Numbered from the stretch's first letter, positions 1 to 7,084 are shown. The stretch: DNA of 13,436 nt from Lachnospiraceae bacterium UBA3401 (GCA_002358575.1 DEPD01000171.1:1-13436), one strand, 5' to 3'. Numbers and translations: made by a program. Notes: generated from the sequence alone by a model not told the origin.

Positions 1-62
1 TCTGCATCACTTATTTTCCTAATTCCTAAAGAGTCAAAAGTAGTGTGAACTGGAGGGCGAAT

Positions 63-1370
63 ATGAAGTGTTGTAGAAAAAAGTGTATAATAAATACATT
101 GGGCATTTTGTTAACTGGAGTCACGCTGACAGGGTGTGGAAAGGCGGTTGAACAGAAAAATGATAGCCTCCATATCTATGCAAGTGGGAGTGATGTCATT
201 ATGGATTATGCAGTGAAAGAGTTTCAAAGACGTTATCCAGATATTGATGTGGAGTATGCAGGACGCAAAATTATAGAAGACGCAGAGGAACTTTACGGAT
301 ATAATCAACAGCTTTCGGCGCAGTTGATGAGTGGGTCAGGAGCGGATGTATTCTTTATACAAGACTACTGGGATATAGACAAGCTAATACAGGCGGGGGC
401 ATTTGCGGACCTAAGTGAAATTTATGACAACAGTGTGGTCTTTCAGGATGCCGATTTTTGAGAAGATATTATGAATGCAGGTATTTTTGATGGGAAACGA
501 TATTTTTTGCCAATGGAGTACAGACTTCCAATGATGATTTCTATACGCGAAGTATTAGATGAGGCAGGGTTTCATATTGAAAGTTGTACAGATTTTAACC
601 GCTTTATGGAGGAGTCCAGCCGTTATCTAAACAGCGTCAATTATGATAGGCGCCTGTTCCGGATGGATGTGAGTGCGAGAAATTGTATCTTTTGGGCAGG
701 GTATCCTATTGTGGACAAGGGTGAAGTAGTCTGGGACATTGAGGAAACTAGAGAGTATTTTACATGGTTTAAAGATATCTATGCGCGCGGAATAGGAGAA
801 TATATGTTTGGAGATTTGTTTGGAGCGGCTGCAGTGCGTGATGGTGAGTGTCTTTTTGAGAGTTCTGGTTTTCTAAATACTGATTTAAATGCGATTCGAG
901 CACTCTATACTATTGGAACGCCAATCAGTGTTCCAATATATAATAAGGACGGCGGTGTTACTGCGTTGATTGAAAGAGCAGTGGCAGTGCGCGCAAACAG
1001 TGAGAATATGGACAATGTGAGAAAGTTTCTGGAAATCTTATTTGAAAAACAGATTATGGAACAGCCGGGGGCGTTGCGAGAAGATATCAGCGTGCGAAAA
1101 AGTGTGATGGAAAAGGAGTACGAATCCTATCTGATAGAATGCCCTTTTAAAGTTGCTATAAATGGATTTCCATTTGAAGTTCCGCCTTTGAAAAGAGAGG
1201 ATTTTGACGCCTATCTTGCATGTGCGGACAAGGTGGATAAAATTGTTTACTGGCCCGCATGGAGACAGGATTTTTGGGCGGAGATAAATCCTTATCTGAA
1301 AGGAGAGGTTTCTTATGAGGAGGCAGCCAAGAACGCAAGAGACAAGCTGGAGTTTTATTTATCGGAATAA
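63..1370 (+). pseudogene. Sugar ABC transporter solute-binding lipoprotein, interrupted by in-frame TGA
   Basis: This is a family 1 extracellular solute-binding protein of a carbohydrate ABC importer, expected to be lipid-anchored outside the membrane and to deliver a sugar to the permeases encoded next. The start is the ATG at 63, 6 bases after GGAGG (52-56), and not the upstream in-frame GTG at 45. Residues 1-25 form a lipoprotein signal: basic Cys/Lys/Arg start, hydrophobic core, lipobox LTGC with Cys25. Then come HIYASGSD and the typical ADVFFIQDYWDIDKLIQAG segment. Codon 133 is TGA (459-461), but the same frame continues with IMNAGIFDGKRYFLPMEYRL, which is clearly the same protein, to 1370. 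The total of 435 codons is normal for the family. An ATG at 471 could allow weak re-initiation, but no convincing ribosome site precedes it and the fragment would lack the signal peptide. The lesion may be real decay or a sequencing error. The 62 bases before the gene show nothing else recognisable. Confidence 0.85.
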
Positions 1371-1388
1371 CGAATAGGAGTTTGCCTT

Positions 1389-2239
1389 ATGAAAAGAAAA
1401 CGGACTGTGCAGGGGGTTTTGTTTGTTTTGCCGTTTCTGGCAGGATTTACATTATTTTTTTAGTTCCATTTTTGTGGAGTGTTGTCTATTCGCTGACGGG
1501 TGGCGTTGGTGGACTTGAGTTTGTTGGGTTAAAGCATTATCAGTCTCTTTTGCAGAGTAGGGCGTTTTTGCTGGCGGCAAAAAATACACTGCGGTTTCTG
1601 GCAGTTAGCGTACCGCTTGCAATGCTTTTGGGATTGGGGATTTCACTGGTGTTGTACGAAACATTTCAGGGGCGCTCTTTTTTGCGCGCTGTTTTTTTGT
1701 TTCCGCTGACCGTTCCAATTGCTGCATTGATTGCTGCATTGCGTTTCTGCTTTGCACAAGATGGTATGCTAAATCGATTGTGTGCATTGATTGGCGTGGA
1801 GGGAAAGGATTGGCTTGGCAGTGGAGCGGCGTTTGGCGTACTGGTTTTGGTCTATTTGTGGAAAAATTGTGGATACAATATGCTGCTGTTTTTGACGGGG
1901 TTATATGGAATTTCAGATGAGTTTATCGGGGCTGCACGGCTCGAAGGAGCACATGCTGGGCAGGTGTTCTGGTATATTCGGGTGCCATTGTTAAGACCAA
2001 CCTTCTTTTTTACAGCGGTTGTCTCGATTATGAATGCGTTTAAAATTTTTCGCGAAGCATATCTGATTGGCGGAGAAAGCCCACATGCGAGTATTTATAT
2101 GTTGCAGCATTTTATGAACAATAATTTTCAGAATCTAAACTATCAACGTCTTTCCTCAGCGGCGTTTTTAATTTTCTTGTTTGTCTGCTTGCTGGTTGGA
2201 GGATTATATTGGCTGAAAAACAAAAGGGGGATTGTGTAA
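1389..2239 (+). pseudogene. Sugar ABC transporter permease 1 (CUT1, MalF-like), frameshifted in a T run
   Basis: This is the first membrane subunit of the importer. The true start is ATG 1389, 8 bases after GGAG (1377-1380), giving MKRKRTVQGVLFVLPFLAG and then a first membrane helix that stops at TAG 1461-1463. The stop lies in a run of seven T (1455-1461). Restoring an eighth T gives ...TLFFLVPFLWSVVYSLTG and joins the frame that stays open to 2239, about 283 residues in all, normal for the family. The permease EAA loop is intact at about 1908-2000 (EFIGAARLEGAHAGQVFWYI), followed by further hydrophobic helices. A TTG at 1382 opens the downstream frame, but the peptide it gives before the shift is unlike any permease and lacks a suitably spaced ribosome site. 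With the broken binding protein upstream, this suggests operon decay. Slippage on the T run or a homopolymer sequencing error are alternatives. Confidence 0.85.
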
Positions 2240-2241
2240 TT

Positions 2242-3060
2242 ATGAGGGGGGCTACTGTTAGAAAAAAACGGGTAAATTTCCTAATATTGTCTGGATACAT
2301 CTTTGTAATTTTACTGGCAGTAGTTGTACTGTTTCCGGTAGTCTATATGTTTGCAAACGCGTTTGCAAAAAATATTCCAATGGAAACTACAAAAGGTTTT
2401 TTGCCTTCTGCGTGGGGACTTTCTGGGTTTTATGAGGTATTTGTCCGCCGCCCAGATTATCTTATAAAATTTTGGAACTCACTTTTGCTTTCCTGTGCGA
2501 TTGTTGTGGGGCAGTGTGTGTTTTCTGCGCTGGCTGGTTACGGTTTTTCAAAATTTGTGTTTCCTATGCGAGAGACGATTTATTTTGTTGTTATTGTGCT
2601 GATGTTGATGCCTTATCAGGTCACGCTGGTGTCAAATTTTTTGATAACAGAGGCGCTGCACATAAATAATACTTACTGGGCGATTTTGCTGCCTGGGATT
2701 TTTTCGCCGTTTGGTGTCTTTCTGTTACGACAAGGATTTGATGCTATGCCAGAAGAAATCAAAGAGGCTGCTATGTTGGAAGGGTGTTCTCAGCTTCGTC
2801 TTTTAATACAGATTGGGGTGCCAGTCTGTAAGGGACCACTAACTGCATTGATTTTATTGAGTTTTGTGGATGCGTGGAATATGGTGGAACAGCCGCTTGT
2901 TTTTTTACAGGAAGCTTTTCGCTATCCAATTTCAGTCTTTCTGGCACAGATGGATGAGTCCAGAATTGATATTTTATGTACTTGTGGAATTTTGGTGCTG
3001 CTGCCGGTATTATTGTTATTTTTATTCAGCGAGGAGGATTTGACAAAGGATTTGGTTTGA
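2242..3060 (+). CDS. Sugar ABC transporter permease 2 (CUT1, MalG-like)
   Basis: This is the second membrane subunit of the carbohydrate importer and forms the translocation channel with permease 1. The start is ATG 2242, 11 bases after AGGGGG (2225-2230) and 2 bases after the preceding stop. A TTG at 2209 would add an unlikely polar leader inside the previous gene. The 272-residue protein has an N-terminal helix at about 13-36, then PMETTKGFLPSAWGLSGFYE, as usual for MalG-type permeases. Helices follow at about 78-100, 112-135, 146-163, 200-220 and 243-262. The EAA loop is at about 170-200 (EEIKEAAMLEGCSQLRLLIQ, with the P of the GVP motif following). The frame is intact, unlike its two upstream partners. 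No ATPase gene is seen. Firmicutes CUT1 importers commonly borrow a shared MsmX-type ATPase encoded elsewhere, which is inference here. Confidence 0.9.
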   Translation: MRGATVRKKRVNFLILSGYIFVILLAVVVLFPVVYMFANAFAKNIPMETTKGFLPSAWGLSGFYEVFVRRPDYLIKFWNSLLLSCAIVVGQCVFSALAGYGFSKFVFPMRETIYFVVIVLMLMPYQVTLVSNFLITEALHINNTYWAILLPGIFSPFGVFLLRQGFDAMPEEIKEAAMLEGCSQLRLLIQIGVPVCKGPLTALILLSFVDAWNMVEQPLVFLQEAFRYPISVFLAQMDESRIDILCTCGILVLLPVLLLFLFSEEDLTKDLV

Positions 3061-3068
3061 GGTGCGTT

Positions 3069-3506
3069 ATGAGTGTGAGAAAAAAAAGCGTTTTGTACTG
3101 TGCTGTTGGTATTTTTATTCTATTGTGTGTGTTTACAGTTGTCTCGTATCAAACAAATATTCAATTTATGCCCCGAGTGGAGACATTTTCGTATACACCG
3201 CCTATTTTTCAGGCAGATGAGCGATTAAAATGGTATCTGCCGGAGGAATCCTTTTTTGTCAATGAACTGGGACATACAGTAGTGTATCGTGTAAAGGAGC
3301 GCGTCGGGCGTTTTGGCAAAGAATATTTTGTGCAAGAGATACAGCTTGATATTTATTCTGAAAATGGAAAAACAGAAGTTCGAGAAGATGGAGATATCCG
3401 TGTAATTGCGCCTGATTTGGAAGCGTGGGATAATCTGGTTTATAAGAGCAATCGTATATTTGCAGATGGGGATACTGTGGTGTGGGTAAATCCAAAGTTA
3501 GATTAG
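3069..3506 (+). CDS. Small membrane-anchored extracytoplasmic protein of the ABC operon
   Basis: This is a 145-residue protein with the start ATG 3069, just after the stop of permease 2 and preceded by GAGG (3058-3061), so it is probably translationally coupled. Residues 1-7 are basic (MSVRKKS), and about 8-26 form one hydrophobic helix without a clear cleavage site, so the rest should sit outside the membrane. The outer part (about 65-140) is beta-rich: GHTVVYRVKERVGRFGKEYF, then a segment ending YKSNRIFADGDTVVWV. This resembles the C-terminal domain of RND/HlyD-type periplasmic adaptors, which often end in a GDxVxW/V-like strand. I recognise this only as a resemblance. Last-gene position suggests an accessory role in sugar import or cell-surface coupling. 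No function can be assigned with confidence. Confidence 0.75.
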   Translation: MSVRKKSVLYCAVGIFILLCVFTVVSYQTNIQFMPRVETFSYTPPIFQADERLKWYLPEESFFVNELGHTVVYRVKERVGRFGKEYFVQEIQLDIYSENGKTEVREDGDIRVIAPDLEAWDNLVYKSNRIFADGDTVVWVNPKLD

Positions 3507-3563
3507 GAACTGCTCAGAAATAATATGTACAGCTTGCGCAGAATATTTCTGAACAGTTCCTTA
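3503..3563. mobile_element. 55-bp MITE-like palindromic element flanked by TTA
   Basis: Bases 3506-3522 (GGAACTGCTCAGAAATA) and 3544-3560 (TATTTCTGAACAGTTCC) are inverted repeats matching at 16 of 17 positions. They enclose a 21-base centre. The whole 55-bp unit (3506-3560) is flanked by direct copies of TTA at 3503-3505 and 3561-3563. A short non-coding unit with terminal inverted repeats and a 3-bp direct repeat fits a miniature transposable element. It sits over the stop codon of the preceding gene, but removing it would recreate the same TAG, so insertion would be neutral. It lacks a U-run after the stem, so a classical terminator is less likely, although the RNA would fold strongly. Confidence 0.5.
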
Positions 3564-3580
3564 GTAATTTCGCATATGTT

Positions 3581-3618
3581 AAAAATCCAGGCGGTGTTGC
3601 GTTACCGTCTGGATTTTT
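3581..3618. terminator. Bidirectional intrinsic terminator
   Basis: The stem AAAAATCCAGGCGGT (3581-3595) pairs with ACCGTCTGGATTTTT (3604-3618) with one G-T wobble around an 8-base loop. The core is GC-rich and there is an A run on one side and a T run on the other, so it can act on both strands. It would end the ABC operon transcript from the left. It could also stop the TPR-protein transcript coming from the right. Confidence 0.8.
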
Positions 3619-3625
3619 ATGCACA

Positions 3626-3668
3626 CGGACGCGGAAAGGAAATATGCAGCTAAAGCTGCCTGCGTCCG
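3626..3668. repeat. Nested hairpin between convergent genes
   Basis: CGGACGC (3626-3632) pairs exactly with GCGTCCG (3662-3668). Inside, GCAGC (3646-3650) pairs with GCTGC (3655-3659) around TAAA. It forms a composite structure with the next palindrome, only 2 bases away. It has no coding content and no poly-T tail. Dispersed repeat, RNA structure or protein-binding site are all possible. Confidence 0.5.
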
Positions 3669-3670
3669 GC

Positions 3671-3714
3671 GCGCAATCGAGTAGGAGAAATAATTTTCTC
3701 CTACTCGATTGCGC
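3671..3714. repeat. Perfect 20-bp palindromic hairpin
   Basis: GCGCAATCGAGTAGGAGAAA (3671-3690) and its exact reverse complement (3695-3714) flank the 4-base loop TAAT. A perfect 20-bp stem is far beyond chance. It lies 27 bases downstream of the TPR-protein stop codon (that gene is on the minus strand), so it would be in that transcript's 3' end and may protect it or end it. The T-rich part lies in the loop rather than after the stem, so it is not a textbook terminator. It may be a genome-wide repeat family. Confidence 0.65.
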
Positions 3715-3740
3715 ATGGGCACCCAGAGGAAGTATATAGA

Positions 3741-6275
3741 TTATTGTTTGGATTTTATAATTTCTTGAATCGCTGCAATCCAGCTTGCAAAGGCAGGAGA
3801 AGATATCACCTGTCTGTAGCGAAGTTCTTGCTCATAAGGTGTGTACTGCTCGTCTTTTTGGTAGACTGTTGTAAACACTTCGGCATAGGAAGGAAGATGA
3901 CTGCACATAAGTGTCTGCAAGGAATTAAAGTTTATATCGGCCTCGGAAAGCGCTTGGAAAAAATCTGCAATTGCACTGTAAAATGGGATATAGAGAGGAT
4001 TCCATCTGAGGGGATCGTCGTCATCTTCATCATCCTCTGTATTGCAAACGCTAAAATCGTCAAGTTCGTCGTTCTCATCATCGTCAAAATCAAATTTGCT
4101 GAATTCGTTATCATCGCCCTCGTCAAAATCAAATTCGTCGAGTTCATCGTCATCCTCATCAAAATTGTCAAGTTCGTCTTTGTCATCTGAAAGATTTTCA
4201 GAGACATATGTCCAATAGGATTCACTGAAATCTGCCAATTGTTGCTCGCTGACTTCATTCTTAAAGTAGCCTTGTAATAGGTAAAGTGCATCTAAGATAA
4301 TTCTGGGCACTTTCACCCCTGTCCATTTTTCCCAATCTGTGCAGAATCGGAAGTAAATGTTCCATAAAATAATCCACTTATCCTGTAGTGCTGTTTTATC
4401 TAGGCGTCTGCGGATAATTTGTGCAAAACGATTTACAAAATAGTTTTGTTCTTCACGAGTCAGCAATGGGTAGTCAATCTCTTCAAAAGGCAAAAAGAGT
4501 TGCTTATAGCCAAGTTCTAGCAGGTGACGCCGCACTTGCTGTTCCCATTCTTCACACTCTGCCGTCTCTGATTCAAATAGTGAGGCGCTACGTTCTCGCA
4601 CTTTATTAAACGCTGCTACTGTGTGATAAGTATCCCATGCAAACAGATAGTAATGGACTGCTCTTTCCATAAAAGAAATCTTTTCGTAAGTTTGTGCTAG
4701 TGCTCTCATATAGTGAGCACGCTCAATGCCAGAATAATTACTCCGGGAATCATAGATTTCTAATGCCTCCTGAAAATTGGCAAATGCCTGCTCATACTCC
4801 TCTGCAATGAGATGCATTCGGCCTGTGTGATAGAGGCATTCCTCATAGTTTGACAGAATGTTTTCTGCGTCGTCTGCATCCTCCTCCTGTGTTCGCAAAA
4901 GATACCCGCGATAATTTTGCAGTGCATGCATATAACAACTTCTTGCTTCAGGATACTTTTTAGCACGCTCGTACAATTCTCCGAACATGTTATAGTAATC
5001 GGCTGCGACATCGCTGTCGTCCCCATACATCTCTACAAGAATATCAACTTTTTTCTGCCAATGTGCAATGGCCTGCTCAAAATTTCCAAGGTTCTCATAG
5101 GCTTCTGAAATAAGTCCGTGCATACTTTCCACAGTGTCTAAATCTTCCGCTTGTTTTGCTTCCTCTAATTGTTCAAGCAAAATATTAATTTTTTCTTCGC
5201 CGCCGGAAGATGCATCAAATAGGGCAATATCCCCACGAATTTCATTTGCTTGTGGACTATCGCTGCCAAAGACTGTCTCTGAAAGTGACAGTGCTTTCTG
5301 ATAACATGTAAGTACATCTTCGCATGAAATATCATTTTCTGGGCAGCATAATTCAGATTTTATATGACCCATTTTTCGCAAAAGAATACGCAATATCTCA
5401 AAATATGCAACAGGGATACTTTTTATAAAACTGTCTGTCCAAGTCTCAGGATTTTGCAGGGAAACGTCAGGGGTATTAGTGGACCATTTCGAGAGTGTCT
5501 GGTCAGAAATGGTCTGTGCGTATTCTAGCATATCCAATGCACGAACAGGATCAGAGGAAATTTGAAATGTGGAGACCATTTCGTTTATACAGTTCAGCAG
5601 GCTTGTATTTTCCTGTGGAGATACCAATGGATCACAAGCATCACAGCGTTTTAGTAATAGGAGAATCGCTCGATATTGATAGAACAACGCTTGGTCTATA
5701 TTTCCGTCAGCACGTAATAAATTCTGTGCCCGATTGCGCAGATATTGAATTTCTCCTATAGATGGGGTATATCCCATGCGTTCCTTTAAATCTCTCTCAA
5801 GCCATTTGGACATCTCATTTTGATAATGTTCCTCTAAAGTTGCGCGTATCTGTCGATAATGTTCTGATTCTCCCGCTGCATATTTTTGTAGAAAAGCGTC
5901 TTTAAAATAGTAGGAACAGCATCCGGAAAGATAATAGATGTTCTCCAGATAATCATTATAGATATGTTCTCCATAACAAAATATATTATAGGAAAACAAT
6001 GATTGCTTTAGTTGGGAGAGGAAGTTCAAAAATAAAAGACAGTCTCTTGGTGGTGCGGTGTTGATGACCTTGCGGCATACTTTTAAAAATATTGTGAGGA
6101 TTAGTGAAGGTTCTGCCGTATCTGTCAGAAGCAACGTCTTCCAACGCTTGAGACATATGTCTAGTGCATCGCCCGACAAAGATTCCAGATCTTGGCTGAT
6201 GGAGGCCAGTTCATCGGGGAGATCGTTTGGGAGGGTAAGGTTGTCTGTGTTAGAATAGTACTCTTTGTGGCTCAT
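3741..6275 (-). CDS. Large TPR-like repeat protein with an acidic tract
   Basis: This is an 844-residue protein. ATG 6275 is preceded on its own strand by AAAGGAGT (6288-6281). There is no signal peptide and no membrane helix, so it should be cytoplasmic. The first 340 residues are helical and Cys/Tyr-rich. About 380-550 hold TPR-like units: YENLGNFEQAIAHWQKKV (393-410), YYNMFGELYERAKKYPEARS (427-446), YHTGRMHLIAEEYEQAFANF (482-501), HYMRALAQTYEKISFMERAV (521-540), each with the spaced small and aromatic residues of the repeat. Residues 697-754 are almost pure Asp/Glu with Phe (DEFDFD-like units). The final 90 residues look folded again (WNPLYIPFYSAIADFFQALS). TPR proteins are protein-interaction scaffolds. 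I do not recognise this specific family, and no catalytic motif is visible. It stands alone, divergent from the bacteriocin cassette, with its own promoter. Confidence 0.9.
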   Translation of the reverse strand: MSHKEYYSNTDNLTLPNDLPDELASISQDLESLSGDALDICLKRWKTLLLTDTAEPSLILTIFLKVCRKVINTAPPRDCLLFLNFLSQLKQSLFSYNIFCYGEHIYNDYLENIYYLSGCCSYYFKDAFLQKYAAGESEHYRQIRATLEEHYQNEMSKWLERDLKERMGYTPSIGEIQYLRNRAQNLLRADGNIDQALFYQYRAILLLLKRCDACDPLVSPQENTSLLNCINEMVSTFQISSDPVRALDMLEYAQTISDQTLSKWSTNTPDVSLQNPETWTDSFIKSIPVAYFEILRILLRKMGHIKSELCCPENDISCEDVLTCYQKALSLSETVFGSDSPQANEIRGDIALFDASSGGEEKINILLEQLEEAKQAEDLDTVESMHGLISEAYENLGNFEQAIAHWQKKVDILVEMYGDDSDVAADYYNMFGELYERAKKYPEARSCYMHALQNYRGYLLRTQEEDADDAENILSNYEECLYHTGRMHLIAEEYEQAFANFQEALEIYDSRSNYSGIERAHYMRALAQTYEKISFMERAVHYYLFAWDTYHTVAAFNKVRERSASLFESETAECEEWEQQVRRHLLELGYKQLFLPFEEIDYPLLTREEQNYFVNRFAQIIRRRLDKTALQDKWIILWNIYFRFCTDWEKWTGVKVPRIILDALYLLQGYFKNEVSEQQLADFSESYWTYVSENLSDDKDELDNFDEDDDELDEFDFDEGDDNEFSKFDFDDDENDELDDFSVCNTEDDEDDDDPLRWNPLYIPFYSAIADFFQALSEADINFNSLQTLMCSHLPSYAEVFTTVYQKDEQYTPYEQELRYRQVISSPAFASWIAAIQEIIKSKQ
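4014..4187 (-). repeat. Degenerate internal repeat encoding the acidic tract
   Basis: This stretch codes for residues 697-754 of the TPR-like protein. It is built of imperfect TCGTC/TCATC/AAATC units (reading the plus strand) that translate to repeated D-E-F-D-F-D-type blocks. The period is irregular and always in multiples of three, so the reading frame survives. Such tracts can expand and contract by slippage, so the length may vary between strains. Confidence 0.6.
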
Positions 6276-6326
6276 TTTTTACTCCTTTGTGTGCGAAACA
6301 GTTTGTAAACGGTATTATTACTTTTT

Positions 6327-6355
6327 ATAATACAATATTTGACAGGGATTATCAA
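6327..6355 (-). promoter_or_regulatory. Promoter of the TPR-like protein gene
   Basis: On the minus strand there is a -35 TTGATA (6355-6350), a 17-base spacer and a -10 TATTAT (6332-6327). Transcription would start near 6320, giving a leader of about 45 bases before ATG 6275. The match to a sigma-A promoter is good in both hexamers and spacing. About 70 bp separates it from the operator boxes of the divergent bacteriocin promoter. Confidence 0.6.
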
Positions 6356-6432
6356 TCTGGTTTTGTGTATTTGAACAAATAGTTTAGTATTCGATCTCCT
6401 GTGACAAGTCTTTTTTCTGAAGAAAGTTTTTG

Positions 6433-6462
6433 GTGGTCAGATTTTTGACTGTTGGTGGACAA
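6433..6462 (+). promoter_or_regulatory. Operator: two direct GTGGNCAR boxes, 22 bp apart (bacteriocin promoter)
   Basis: GTGGTCAG (6433-6440) and GTGGACAA (6455-6462) lie in direct orientation with a 22-bp period, two helical turns. Each is preceded by TTG or a near copy. The proximal box ends 26 bases before the -10 at 6489, right at the -35 position, where no consensus -35 is present. LytTR-type regulators typically bind paired direct repeats with about this period just upstream of a poor -35. The same boxes, orientation and spacing occur before agrD (12379-12408), so the regulator encoded at 12562 is the obvious candidate. Confidence 0.7.
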
Positions 6463-6485
6463 TAGAAACAAAAAAATTTTTAAAA

Positions 6486-6494
6486 TGCTATACT
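6486..6494 (+). promoter_or_regulatory. Activator-dependent promoter of the bacteriocin gene (extended -10)
   Basis: TGCTATACT gives an extended -10 (TG at 6486-6487, TATACT at 6489-6494). The -35 position (about 6466-6471, AAACAA) does not match consensus, as expected for a promoter that needs an activator bound to the two boxes directly upstream. The start point would be near 6501, giving a leader of about 110 bases. Confidence 0.6.
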
Positions 6495-6498
6495 CATA

Positions 6499-6586
6499 AC
6501 ATCAACAAAACTTACCGAACAGACTTAATGACAAAGCAAGTACGTTGATGTGTTTTCTATAATATTTTGCATATATAAAATATGCA
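6499..6586 (+). other. Structured 5' leader of the bacteriocin mRNA
   Basis: ACATCAAC (6499-6506) pairs exactly with GTTGATGT (6544-6551), at the extreme 5' end of the predicted transcript. A second hairpin, TGCATAT (6568-6574) with ATATGCA (6580-6586), follows just before the ribosome site at 6597-6601. A 5'-terminal stem is a common way to stabilise an abundant mRNA. No known riboswitch class is recognised. Confidence 0.35.
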
Positions 6587-6609
6587 CTGAAAAAATGGAG
6601 GTAGTATTT

Positions 6610-7029
6610 ATGTTCAGAAAAAAATTAGCAGCATTGGCAGTAGCAGCAACCATGATAGCAGCATCTGGGGTTCCAGTATATGCAGCAGAGGCGGATGCAC
6701 CAATTGGAGGCGGTGAAGAGGTTGTTTTTGAGAATCAGGGTCTGATCGAATCCTTTGTGGACGCAGGAGCGGTTACATATGGAATTACAAGTGGAGAAGT
6801 TGATTCGGGAGACAAACTGGGATATTGGATTCGCGGTGACAAGAAGATTGAAGGAGTAAAGAGTGTTTATTCCTCTTACAAAAATTATAAATATCAGGGG
6901 GCAGCGAGTGTAACAAGTGGAACTGGTGTATATGTCGACGGAGGATATAAGCCTGCAGATACGATGAGTACAGCATACACCGAATGGACATTTTGGGGCA
7001 CGAACAAAGCAAATTATCGTTTCAAGTAG
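6610..7029 (+). CDS. Lactococcin 972-like bacteriocin precursor
   Basis: This is a 139-residue secreted peptide. ATG 6610 follows GGAGG (6597-6601) by 8 bases. The earlier in-frame ATG (6550) has no ribosome site and would spoil the signal peptide. Residues 1-25 are a Sec signal peptide: MFRKK, an Ala-rich core, and VYA as the likely cleavage site before AEADAP. The mature part has no Cys and is rich in Gly, Ser, Tyr and Trp. GYWIRG (71-76) and VKSVYSSYKNYKYQGAASV (83-101) resemble the G-x-W-x-x-G and V-S-x-Y-S-N-Y-x-x-x-x-x-x-x-A-x-V pattern of the lactococcin 972 family. It ends in an aromatic tail (WTFWGTNKANYRF). Lactococcin 972 itself blocks septum formation by binding lipid II; the target here is unknown. 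Support is strong because the next two genes are the usual partners of this family. The acidic/Gly-rich linker at 27-66 makes it longer than lactococcin 972. Confidence 0.8.
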   Translation: MFRKKLAALAVAATMIAASGVPVYAAEADAPIGGGEEVVFENQGLIESFVDAGAVTYGITSGEVDSGDKLGYWIRGDKKIEGVKSVYSSYKNYKYQGAASVTSGTGVYVDGGYKPADTMSTAYTEWTFWGTNKANYRFK

Positions 7030-7047
7030 TAGTTGTTCAATAGAATA

Positions 7048-7084
7048 CACAAAAAGATTGTCATGAAATGGCAATCTTTTTGTG
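7048..7084 (+). terminator. Intrinsic terminator/attenuator after the bacteriocin gene
   Basis: CACAAAAAGATTGTCA (7048-7063) pairs with TGGCAATCTTTTTGTG (7069-7084) with one wobble and a 5-base loop. The arms carry A and T runs, so it resembles a bidirectional intrinsic terminator. It sits 18 bases after the bacteriocin stop and 26 bases before the transporter start, with no clear promoter between. Partial read-through would give plentiful precursor mRNA and less transporter mRNA. Confidence 0.75.

Noticed and set aside
459..461. TGA as selenocysteine or reassigned codon
   Set aside because: Binding proteins of this family have no selenocysteine, no clear SECIS-like hairpin was seen after it, and TGA ends other intact genes in the window.
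711..718. A further GTGGACAA sequence
   Set aside because: It is a single copy inside the binding-protein gene with no true partner 22 bp away and no promoter after it.
3744..4190. 148-codon plus-strand frame and a 119-codon minus-strand frame across the acidic tract
   Set aside because: Both are shadows of the repetitive Asp/Glu codons of the TPR-like gene, with low-complexity Ile/Val/Lys or Thr/Asn/Leu products and no ribosome sites.
6558..6563. Second promoter (TATAAT) in the bacteriocin leader
   Set aside because: No -35 at a proper distance and no operator boxes before it. The extended -10 at 6486 fits far better.
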